Positions 42,037 to 49,692 of a stretch of DNA of 64,000 nucleotides are shown here, one piece after another. Source of the stretch: Haloferula sp. BvORR071 (GTDB lineage Bacteria; Verrucomicrobiota; Verrucomicrobiia; Verrucomicrobiales; Akkermansiaceae); contig NZ_BATP01000045.1 in NCBI RefSeq assembly GCF_000739615.1, positions 62,001 to 126,000 on the forward strand, read 5' to 3'. Below the pieces are notes generated by a model that saw nothing but the letters and a program-made list of their open reading frames with translations, did not search any database and had not been told where the DNA came from. Both the position numbers and the translations under genes were made by a program. Numbering within the stretch: position 1 is the stretch's first letter; each line of letters starts with the position of its first letter.

Positions 42037-44376
42037 ATGATGTCGATTTTCTCCGGAGACTCGCCCCGCCTGAAGGGGGCAGCCCTTCCACTATCTTTCC
42101 TGGTAATTGTCGCCATTGGTATGGCGCTGCAACCCGCTCCGGCGGCGGATCCTGAGGAGGAGTCCGCCGCCGGGGATGAGGGTGGCGGCCTGAATGAGGT
42201 GGTGGTGGTCGGAACTCGGACCGAGCAGCCGTGGATCGATGCCAGTGGTTCGGTGCTGCAGATCACTGCGGATGACCTTTTGCGCAGCGGCGCACAGGAT
42301 CTCGGAGGCTTTGCGAAGTATGATCCGACGGTTTCATTGCCCTTCGATTTCGCCAGCGGTGATGGAGCCTTTGCCTACGGGCAATCCGGCTACGGAAGCA
42401 TCAACATCCGCGGCGCAGAGGGCAACCGCGTGGCGATCGAGCTGGATGGAATCCGCCAGCCGCCAGAGTACGTCTCCACTTCCTTCGACATGGGCAGCGG
42501 CGACGGTGCGGGCGGCATTGGCCGGGATTATTTCGACCCGGCGATGTTCGATCTGGTGGAGGTCTTGAAGGGCGGTACCAGTGCTCTCTACGGCAGCGAT
42601 GCCTTGGGCGGCGTGGTCACCTTCAGGACCCCGGAGCCGGAGAGTCTGCTGAAGGGTCACAAGGTGGGAGGCTTGGCGCGAGCCCAGTATTTCTCGGTGA
42701 ATGAGAGTGTGGCAGGACAGTTCGGCGGAGCTTTCAAGGAAGGCGATACCGCGGTGATGCTGCTGTATGCCGGACGCGAGGGTCAGGAAACGGCGAACAA
42801 CGGTGTGGAGCCGCCGAATCCCACGGACTTCACCTCGCACTCCGCGCTGCTGAAGGCGGAGCACCGGACGAATGAGCATTTCCTGCAGCTGGCCCTGGAG
42901 ATCTTCGAGCGCGATACCTCGATCAATGCGCGGAGTGCGGTGGTCTCGCCCTTCCCGGTCTTCACAGACCACGTTTACAATGACCAATTGTTGGACCGGC
43001 AGCGCGCCAGCCTGAAGTGGCAATACACGCCACAGGCCGGCTGGGTGGATCAACTCGATAGCCTGGTCTACTGGCAGCATGCAGGAAGCCAGAGCGACAA
43101 CGATTCGGCGTCGAAGCCGCGGGTGATCGGCGGTGTGCCGATTCCGGGGACCCAGCGCACCCGGCAGCAGCGCATCAACTTCGATACGGATATCGCCGGT
43201 GTGAATTCAACGGCTCGCCGGGACTTCGGCAGTGAGGATGCCGTGCTGCACGCGGTGATGGCAGGTCTCGATTTCTCGATTGAGGGCGGCGACAACCGCT
43301 ACACTCGCGTCGATTCCGGCGCGCCCTTGGACCACAATCGGACGGCCTTCGCGCCGACCGATACCACGCGGCTTGGCTTCTTCCTCCAGGATGAGGTGAA
43401 GATCGCGCGGCGCTGGTTCATTACGCCGGGGCTGCGCTTTGACTGGCAGAAGATCGAGCCGGATCCGAATCAGGAATATCTGGATCGCTTGGCAAGCCTG
43501 GGGCGCTTCGCGCAAGAGCCGCCGGATGAGTATGAGAATTTCTCGATCGCGCCGCGGCTGAACCTTGCATGGAAGCCAGTCGATACCATGCAGGTCTACG
43601 GAAGCTGGTCGCGTGGGGTACGCAATCCTTCTGCGGAGGAGCTGTCGATGATCTTTGATCACCCGCCGTCCGGAGGTAGTCCGGCTGGTGCCCTGACCGT
43701 GCCGAATCCGAATTTGAAGGAGGAGCAGAGCGATTCCTTCGAGCTGGGCTACAAGGCGGAAGGCAGTGCCGGGCGCTTCCAGACGGCGCTCTTCTATACC
43801 CGCTACCGCGACTTCATTGAGAACGGAGTCTTCACCGGTGAACTGGATGAGGATGGCCGCGAGATCGTGACCACGATGAACCGCGGTGAGGCGGAGATCT
43901 ACGGCTTCGAACTCGGCGGTGTGCATAATCTTGGCTACTGGTCGAGCAAGGTAGAGGGCTGGCAACTCGGGCTGAGCACCGGCAAGACGATCGGTACCAA
44001 TCTAACGGACGACGTCCCTCTCAATTCGATCGAGCCATGGAAAACCGCCGCATTCGCCGGATACGAAGATCCGAATGGCAAGTTCGGCGCGCGCTTGACC
44101 GGCATCTATACCGCGGAGGTCGACCGCGTTGACGACAGCACCAACCAAGGGGCCTTCTTCCGGCCGCCGGCGTGGTTTACGCTGGATCTCGCGGCCTGGT
44201 GGCAGCCGACCGAGACGCTCGCGATCAATGCGGGGCTGAACAACATCTTCGACGAGAAATACTGGGCCTGGGGATCGGTGCGCCGTGGCAACGGCCACCT
44301 CGGTGGCAATGGCACCACGGATCGTAGCACCGCGCCCGGCCGGAATTTCAGCGTCTCGATCACCAAGACATTCTAA
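42037..44376 (+). CDS. TonB-dependent receptor, heme/hemoglobin type
   Basis: 779 residues from ATG 42037. Export sequence is followed by a Ton-box-like region (LNEVVVVGTRTEQ), a plug domain (GSINIRGAEGNRVAIELDGI, then YGSDALGGVVTFRTPEP) and a beta-barrel ending in an aromatic residue (FSVSITKTF). SRGVRNPSAEEL followed by VPNPNLKEEQSDSFELGYK matches the FRAP and NPNL boxes of heme receptors. An intervening His (FDHPP) sits where heme-receptor histidines lie. It would import heme, or another iron source, across the outer membrane with TonB-ExbB-ExbD, which are not in this window. It lies just after the DUF6607 gene. Confidence 0.88.
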   Translation: MMSIFSGDSPRLKGAALPLSFLVIVAIGMALQPAPAADPEEESAAGDEGGGLNEVVVVGTRTEQPWIDASGSVLQITADDLLRSGAQDLGGFAKYDPTVSLPFDFASGDGAFAYGQSGYGSINIRGAEGNRVAIELDGIRQPPEYVSTSFDMGSGDGAGGIGRDYFDPAMFDLVEVLKGGTSALYGSDALGGVVTFRTPEPESLLKGHKVGGLARAQYFSVNESVAGQFGGAFKEGDTAVMLLYAGREGQETANNGVEPPNPTDFTSHSALLKAEHRTNEHFLQLALEIFERDTSINARSAVVSPFPVFTDHVYNDQLLDRQRASLKWQYTPQAGWVDQLDSLVYWQHAGSQSDNDSASKPRVIGGVPIPGTQRTRQQRINFDTDIAGVNSTARRDFGSEDAVLHAVMAGLDFSIEGGDNRYTRVDSGAPLDHNRTAFAPTDTTRLGFFLQDEVKIARRWFITPGLRFDWQKIEPDPNQEYLDRLASLGRFAQEPPDEYENFSIAPRLNLAWKPVDTMQVYGSWSRGVRNPSAEELSMIFDHPPSGGSPAGALTVPNPNLKEEQSDSFELGYKAEGSAGRFQTALFYTRYRDFIENGVFTGELDEDGREIVTTMNRGEAEIYGFELGGVHNLGYWSSKVEGWQLGLSTGKTIGTNLTDDVPLNSIEPWKTAAFAGYEDPNGKFGARLTGIYTAEVDRVDDSTNQGAFFRPPAWFTLDLAAWWQPTETLAINAGLNNIFDEKYWAWGSVRRGNGHLGGNGTTDRSTAPGRNFSVSITKTF

Positions 44377-44380
44377 CAAG

Positions 44381-45184
44381 ATGATGAAAGCCGCATTGCC
44401 TTTTCTTACGCTCCTGGGGAGCGCCGCCGCGGAGACCGTGACGCTCACTCCTTCCCAGGATAGCGATGTCTATGCCTTCTTCGATGCGCCATCCTTTACG
44501 CCGGACTCGCTGAATGTGGGCGCGGATCCGAATCAGGCTCACGGGCACCGCTCGCTGATCCAGTTCAATATTGCATCGCTCACGATACCCGCAGCGGAGA
44601 TCGGCACGGCCAAGATCCGCTTGTTCTCGATGATCCCGAACTCGACGAACGGCGGTGGTTACCGACCGGGGAATGTTTCCATCCACCGTCAAGGTACGGC
44701 GTGGAACCTGAACACCACCTTGCGCTGGAATAACATCCAACCGCAGGAGCTGGCGGGAACCCTGGTGATGACGGCGACAACCAAGGACGCGTGGGTGGAA
44801 GCCGACATCACTGAACTGGTGAAGCAGTGGGCCTCCGGAGCGAAACCGAATTACGGGGTGGCACTCAAGCCGGAGAGTGAAAGCGCGGAGCCGTGGCTGA
44901 ACGTCGAGTTCGCCTCCATGGAGCTGACCAACTTCAAGCCGCAACTGGTGGTGACACGGGCGGAGCCGCTTGCCGTGCCGCCGGTGCTATCCCTCACCCA
45001 GCAGGACGCCCAAGTCGCGCTCGAATGGCCGGTGAGCGGGAGCAGCGGGTGGGTCTTGCAGGAGGCGCTATCTCCCGCAGGGCCGTGGGTGGCCAGCGGA
45101 GCCAGCGCGACTTCGGCGAGCGGCTTGTGGCGGGTGACACAGCCTGTGAGCGGAGGCTCGAAATATTACCGCCTGAGCAAATAG
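44381..45184 (+). CDS. Secreted DNRLRE-domain protein
   Basis: 267 residues from ATG 44381 (a second ATG follows at 44384), with a short signal peptide (MMKAALPFLTLLGSAAAE). The DNRLRE (PF-type beta-sandwich) signature is clear: TPSQDSDVYAFFDAPSFTPD, a later HRSLIQFNI, RLFSMIP, then TTKDAWVEADITELVKQW. It ends with a short Ig-like part (LEWPVSGSSGWVLQEALSPA). The gene follows the TonB receptor by 4 bases, so it belongs to the same transcript. Its link to iron acquisition is by position only. Confidence 0.8.
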   Translation: MMKAALPFLTLLGSAAAETVTLTPSQDSDVYAFFDAPSFTPDSLNVGADPNQAHGHRSLIQFNIASLTIPAAEIGTAKIRLFSMIPNSTNGGGYRPGNVSIHRQGTAWNLNTTLRWNNIQPQELAGTLVMTATTKDAWVEADITELVKQWASGAKPNYGVALKPESESAEPWLNVEFASMELTNFKPQLVVTRAEPLAVPPVLSLTQQDAQVALEWPVSGSSGWVLQEALSPAGPWVASGASATSASGLWRVTQPVSGGSKYYRLSK

Positions 45185-45202
45185 GCGCCCCCTCGCATCA
45201 CA

Positions 45203-45946
45203 TCAGGCCGCGGGGGCCGACAAGCGAACGGCTTGGCGACGACTCTCACGGCAGATCTTCAAGTGACCGGGAGCGAGACTTTGGAAATGGAGTTCGGCGC
45301 TGCCGGCATCGGCGAAGACCACATGCTTGCGACTGGCATCGGCGATGCGGATGACGCTGCCATCGGTATCAAGGAAAGCGGGGCGGAAGGCGACAGCGCA
45401 ACGATGCAGGCCGGAGTGGATCTCCAGCTCAAGGCAGCGGCAGGCGTCGAGCGCGGAAAGTAGATTCCAATCGGTGGTCTGGGTGAGGGTGCTGCTCGTC
45501 TTCCAATCGTCGAGCCACGCACCCGCTCCTAGGCAGCGGCCTTCGCGCGGATCGATGGGGATGGCCTGACATTGGTCGAGCAATCCGAGAATCGGCCGCG
45601 AGCGCCAGTTCAGCGACTCGAAGCGGAGCGAGAGATCGACCTCGCCACTGATGCCGGCAGTGGCGAAGACGGGCACGCCGTCATCGGGATCCGGCAGGAG
45701 ATAAGCATTGCGCGCGGAGCAGAGATCGGTCTCCAAGCCGCTGATGGCGTCGCGTAGTAGATGCCAGCCTTGGCGGCCATCAGTGACGCAGAGGCCGAAG
45801 GAAGTCACCTTTGCGAGGCTCAGGCCTTCCTCGCGAAGGATAAGGGTGCCCTCGCCGAGCAAGCAGAGATGGTTGAGAACTTGGGCCAGCGGTCCTTGCA
45901 AACGATGAGCGACTCCGGTGTTGCGGGAATGAAATGTTCCGGACAT
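45203..45946 (-). CDS. Hypothetical protein, possibly HemS/ChuX-like
   Basis: 247 residues from ATG 45946 (GTG 45970 is an alternative). Not confidently recognised. Segments VTSFGLCVTDGRQGWHLLRD and GEVDLSLRFESLNWRSRPIL recall the strands of HemS/HmuS heme-handling proteins (the SL..FD..G and DLRL...W patterns), and it lies against the heme-receptor cluster. No axial histidine can be assigned, so this is only a suggestion. It is convergent with the DNRLRE gene and 18 bases away from it. Confidence 0.5.
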   Translation of the reverse strand: MSGTFHSRNTGVAHRLQGPLAQVLNHLCLLGEGTLILREEGLSLAKVTSFGLCVTDGRQGWHLLRDAISGLETDLCSARNAYLLPDPDDGVPVFATAGISGEVDLSLRFESLNWRSRPILGLLDQCQAIPIDPREGRCLGAGAWLDDWKTSSTLTQTTDWNLLSALDACRCLELEIHSGLHRCAVAFRPAFLDTDGSVIRIADASRKHVVFADAGSAELHFQSLAPGHLKICRESRRQAVRLSAPAA

Positions 45947-46086
45947 GTGAGCACCATAGCCGCGACCCACGGTGCCTGCTCCCGCGGCCTTGCGAAAGTC
46001 TGGCGCTGGATTGTCGGCTTGTGGGAAACGGAAAGTGCTACCGGATGAAAGGGGCGGCGGCTCTCCCGCGTACCCTCCGCCTGCCC

Positions 46087-46875
46087 ATGAAACGCGTCCT
46101 GATTGCCCTACTACTTTCCTTCCTCACGCTGCGGAGTGCGAAGGCCACGGACTTCGCCACGGAGATGCTGGGGGCAACCTTCAAGTTCTTCCACCCGGAC
46201 TCGACTTCGACTTGCGTATTGGTGCGCCGCGAGGCCGACCCGGCGCTCTATCTGGTGACCTGCGCACACACGCTGGAGCGAACGAAGGGGGATACCGCCA
46301 CCTTGGTGCTGCGCCAGGCCGAGGAGGACGGATCCTATAGTCGCCATGACCACACGATCACGATCCGCCGTGGCGAGCAGGCCTTGTGGACACGCCATGC
46401 GAAGGAGGACGTGGCGGTGCTCAAGCTGGAGGGCGAGCTGCCGGTGAAGGTGGCAGGTCTGCCGGAGTCGGCACTGTTAGATGAAGCGGGCTTGAGGGCC
46501 TCGGGCGTGCACCTGTGCAGCCCGCTCTTCGTGCTGACCTTTCCGGAGCGCTTCGAGGCGAATGGTGCAGGCTTTCCGGTGGCGCGGCAGGGGATTTTTG
46601 CGAGTCCGCCGCTATTGCCGGAGAAGAGCCACCCGACCTTCCTGGGCGACTTCACCACCTTCGCGGGCGACAGTGGCGGACCGGTCTTCATTCCAGGCGA
46701 GGGCGATCATCCGCGCGTGGCGGGAATCGTGATCGGCCAGCACCATCACGAGATCAAGACGACGAGCGCCTTCGAGGAGAGCACGGTCAAGCTGCCCTTG
46801 GGGATGGGCATCATCCTGCATGCGAGCTTTGTGCGGGAGACGCTGGCGGCTGCTGCAGCCGCGGCCCCAAAGTGA
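46087..46875 (+). CDS. Secreted trypsin-like peptidase
   Basis: 262 residues from ATG 46087 (MKRVLIALLLSFLTLRSAKA is the signal peptide; upstream starts add no domain). A trypsin-like two-barrel peptidase with triad H61 (TCAHTL), D108 (KEDVAVLKL) and S196 (FAGDSGGPVF). Cysteines are few and there is no activation site of the IIGG type, so it resembles HtrA/V8-like trypsin-2 peptidases without a PDZ domain. It ends 9 bases from the convergent pseudopilin-like gene. Confidence 0.8.
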   Translation: MKRVLIALLLSFLTLRSAKATDFATEMLGATFKFFHPDSTSTCVLVRREADPALYLVTCAHTLERTKGDTATLVLRQAEEDGSYSRHDHTITIRRGEQALWTRHAKEDVAVLKLEGELPVKVAGLPESALLDEAGLRASGVHLCSPLFVLTFPERFEANGAGFPVARQGIFASPPLLPEKSHPTFLGDFTTFAGDSGGPVFIPGEGDHPRVAGIVIGQHHHEIKTTSAFEESTVKLPLGMGIILHASFVRETLAAAAAAAPK

Positions 46876-46884
46876 GTGATCACT

Positions 46885-47415
46885 TCACTTCGCTTGTTCT
46901 TGCGCGCCGTTCGGGCTGAGCACGAGGTCGTCCATCGTGTAGGGCGAACGGTCGGGGCCAGCAGAGCGCAGGCCGATGCGCCGGAACTCCTCCGGATGGA
47001 CGACGATCGGCGAACCCCAACGGTCGACGATGCTGCCGTCCTTGCCGAAGATCGGGTTGCTATCGTGCACGAAGACCTCGCGGTTCGGGTTCTCCCCGCG
47101 CAGGGCAGCGGCGAGATCGAGATTGCCGCCGATGGGGTTGCGGCTGGCGTCCTTCACCACCGAGAAGTAGCCGGTAATCACGCGATGGATTTTGCGCAGG
47201 TCTTCGATCGGCGAGGTGTCTGGCTCGCCGTAGCCTTCAAGCAGCTTTTCCGCAGCCGTCGCTCCTTGTGCTGCGGCGGGAGCGATGCCCTGGCCACGGC
47301 TGTCCTCGCGAGAGGTCTCGGGCGGGGCAGCCTTTCGAGAAGGAAAGAAACGCCAGGCGAGGAGGGCGATCAGGGCAAGGGTAACAGCAATGAGCAGCGC
47401 GCGCGGGTGGGTCAT
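46885..47415 (-). CDS. Membrane-anchored protein with a pseudopilin (GspG)-like C-terminus
   Basis: 176 residues. One N-terminal helix (about 5-23, RALLIAVTLALIALLAW) is followed by a Pro/Ala linker and a soluble domain. The end (IVDRWGSPIVVHPEEFRRIG, then LRSAGPDRSPYTMDDLVLS) matches the calcium-binding C-terminal loop of type II secretion major pseudopilins, D-x-W-G-x-P...S-x-G-P-D-x...D-D. The N-terminus is not a type IV prepilin leader (no G-F/M-T-L-x-E), so it is not a true pilin. It is the last gene of the DUF1800/DUF1501 operon. Confidence 0.65.
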   Translation of the reverse strand: MTHPRALLIAVTLALIALLAWRFFPSRKAAPPETSREDSRGQGIAPAAAQGATAAEKLLEGYGEPDTSPIEDLRKIHRVITGYFSVVKDASRNPIGGNLDLAAALRGENPNREVFVHDSNPIFGKDGSIVDRWGSPIVVHPEEFRRIGLRSAGPDRSPYTMDDLVLSPNGAQEQAK

Positions 47416-47570
47416 GACCGGGCAGCCAGGGCTAGGGTTCAGGGTGGGCTGGACAAGCTGTACGTTAGCCGGCCCGGCTTGGCAAATTGGATCGGTCGAC
47501 CCACCGCGGATAACGGTTCTTGTGGCCGGTTAGACGCGGGGGAATTCCGCTGAGCCGGCCATGCCCAAGT

Positions 47571-49037
47571 TCAGGCGAGGAAGCCGACCGGATGGGCACT
47601 ACTAGCCGGATCGTAGAAGTTCCGGATATTCGGCAGGACATCGTCCATGTCACCGGCTGTCACGCCGAACCAGCGGAGCAGCTCGCAGAAATAGGCGTCT
47701 GCGGAGACCTTCGGGAAGATCCGTCCACCGCGGCCGATGTCGTCCGCACCGTCGATGACCAGAGAGGGAAAGCTGCCGCGGACCTGGCCACCGAGGATCG
47801 GACCACCCATCACGAGCTGATTGCTGGACCAGGCATGGTCGGTGCCTTGGCCGTTCGAGCGCAAGGTGCGGCCGAAGTCGGAGCAGGTGAAGGTGATCAC
47901 GTCATTGGCCAGGCCAAGTTCTTCGAAGCAGGACTGGAGCGCATAGAGGGCTCCATCCAGCACGGAGAGCATGTTCTTGTGATTCTCCAGCAGCTCGGCG
48001 TGATGATCCCAGCCACCGAACTCGATGAAGATCGTCTGGCGCGCGAGCTTGAGCTGCTGGCGGATGGCGATGGTCTTCACCGCGGCTCGGAATTGCGCGG
48101 AGATGTAGTGAGCGGGGAATGGCGCATTGGCCACCACCGTGGCGACGCTCTTGCCATTCAGTGTGCCGGGAGCGGTGTAGGATTGCTGGAACTGCGCGCC
48201 GCGCTCCACGCTATTGGCGGTGGTGCGGGCGTGGGTGCGGTGGAAGAGATTGCTGTAATGATCCTCGACCGGGCTGGCGATGATATCTCGCATCGCCTGG
48301 TCCTTCGCCACGAGGGCGGGCGACGTGCCGCCGGTACCGGTGAAGCTCAGCGCTCCTTCGCCCGTGATGACGAATTGTCCTTCGCTCTGGCCGATCTGGA
48401 AGGCGGAGTTGCCAGCCATCGAGAAATTCATCGGCATGTAGTAGCCGGCGGTTTGCTCGGTATTCAGCGTGGAGTGGATGATGTCCGCCGCGCGGCCTCC
48501 CCAGCCGCTCAGCACATTCATGCCTTGGGGGACCGAGGTCTGCCACTGTTCGATCTGGTCGCGGTGGGAGAAGAGCGCCTTGGGAATCTTGATGCTACCG
48601 TTGAGATAGGCCTGCTTGTTGGTGATCGGTTCGATCAGGGTGCCGACATTCGAGACGAAGGACAGGCGCTTCTTGCCGGCGAAGGCACCGGTGCCATTGA
48701 ACATCTCGGCGAGCTTGCCGCAGGAGGGATGGACGCCGAAGCCGGTGCCGGTGAGCGGCTTCACGCTCTTGGTCGGATCCGCATGGTTGAGGGGGATCGC
48801 GAGGTTCGAGCGGGAGGCCGCGTATTCCGCATAGCGCGCATCCGTGGGAATCAGGAGGTTGAAGGTGTCGCAGCCACCGGAGAGGAAGACGCAGACCAGG
48901 GTTTTGCGCTGCCCGCCGAAGCCCCCTTGGGCCGCGGCGTGGTTGGCCATGGTCAGGTTCAGCAAGGTGGATAGCACCGAGGTAGAGCCGATGGCGGCAC
49001 AACTGGCTTCCCCGAGGAATTTGCGGCGGCTACGCAT
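47571..49037 (-). CDS. DUF1501 domain protein (sulfatase-like fold), Tat-exported
   Basis: 488 residues. A Tat-type signal (MRSRRKFLGEASCAAIGSTS) precedes the DUF1501 domain, with typical KTLVCVFLSGGCDTFNLLIP near residue 44 and FTCSDFGRTLRSNGQGTDHAW near residue 385. DUF1501 belongs to the alkaline-phosphatase-like superfamily, and members are usually encoded next to DUF1800 genes in Planctomycetes and Verrucomicrobia. Its biochemical role is not established. It lies downstream of the DUF1800 gene, with one unrelated gene between them. Confidence 0.88.
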   Translation of the reverse strand: MRSRRKFLGEASCAAIGSTSVLSTLLNLTMANHAAAQGGFGGQRKTLVCVFLSGGCDTFNLLIPTDARYAEYAASRSNLAIPLNHADPTKSVKPLTGTGFGVHPSCGKLAEMFNGTGAFAGKKRLSFVSNVGTLIEPITNKQAYLNGSIKIPKALFSHRDQIEQWQTSVPQGMNVLSGWGGRAADIIHSTLNTEQTAGYYMPMNFSMAGNSAFQIGQSEGQFVITGEGALSFTGTGGTSPALVAKDQAMRDIIASPVEDHYSNLFHRTHARTTANSVERGAQFQQSYTAPGTLNGKSVATVVANAPFPAHYISAQFRAAVKTIAIRQQLKLARQTIFIEFGGWDHHAELLENHKNMLSVLDGALYALQSCFEELGLANDVITFTCSDFGRTLRSNGQGTDHAWSSNQLVMGGPILGGQVRGSFPSLVIDGADDIGRGGRIFPKVSADAYFCELLRWFGVTAGDMDDVLPNIRNFYDPASSAHPVGFLA

Positions 49038-49081
49038 GGGTGGCGAAATTTGAAATCTGATGTCCGGGGGGCGACAGGCGG

Positions 49082-49687
49082 CTACTTGGTGCCTTGCTCG
49101 TCTTGGTTGTCAGGCGGAGTTTTTACCTGAAATGTGTTCTTACTGAGATCGTAGCTGACCAAGGCCTCGAGGCCGTCTGAGAAGTGGGAGCCGCCGATCT
49201 TGAGCACGAGAGTCTTCGAGTCGGGAGACCAGCTCACCCTGTAGATTGCAGCGGTGTAGAGGTCCTTGAACTTGATGGGCGAAACAGCATCGGAAGCTGC
49301 CCACATCCTTTCGTCGAATCCTTGGATCGAACCCACGCGGCCGTTTTCCTCGACGCGGTAGAGCATTGCGATGCTGTTGCCCAACTCGGTCTTTTGATGG
49401 CGGAGAATCCAGCGCTCATCGGGTGAGACGAAGTAGATTCCGCGGCAAGTCATGACCTCAAGAGGGGCCTCGCCAAGGCTGGTCTTGGCGAAGACCACCT
49501 TCTCCGCGATACAATGTGGATCTTCCCAAGCCGGCTCCCTGTTCACCCTCACGATCGAGAATGCCTTGCCGGGAGATGTGAGCGGGGTTTCTCCCGGAGG
49601 TTTCCCGCCAGCCTCCGCCTCCTCCGCGCCGTGGCAAAGGCGGCAAGAGAACAAGAGTGTGAGCACAAGATAGAGGAACGCGCGCAT
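49082..49687 (-). CDS. Hypothetical secreted protein between DUF1800 and DUF1501 genes
   Basis: 201 residues from ATG 49687, which begins a signal peptide (MRAFLYLVLTLLFSCRLCHG). Further upstream starts overlap the DUF1800 gene. Part of it (FVSPDERWILRHQKTELGNS, and VSWSPDSKTLVLKIGG) looks like beta-propeller blades. No family named. Base composition appears less GC-rich than its neighbours. It begins 5 bases after the DUF1800 stop, so it is co-transcribed. Confidence 0.6.
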   Translation of the reverse strand: MRAFLYLVLTLLFSCRLCHGAEEAEAGGKPPGETPLTSPGKAFSIVRVNREPAWEDPHCIAEKVVFAKTSLGEAPLEVMTCRGIYFVSPDERWILRHQKTELGNSIAMLYRVEENGRVGSIQGFDERMWAASDAVSPIKFKDLYTAAIYRVSWSPDSKTLVLKIGGSHFSDGLEALVSYDLSKNTFQVKTPPDNQDEQGTK

Positions 49688-49692
49688 CGGTT

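Noticed and set aside
46871-46891. Near-palindrome AGTGAGTGATCACTTCACT at the ends of two convergent genes
   Set aside because: Short, imperfect and without a T-run; not enough to call a terminator.
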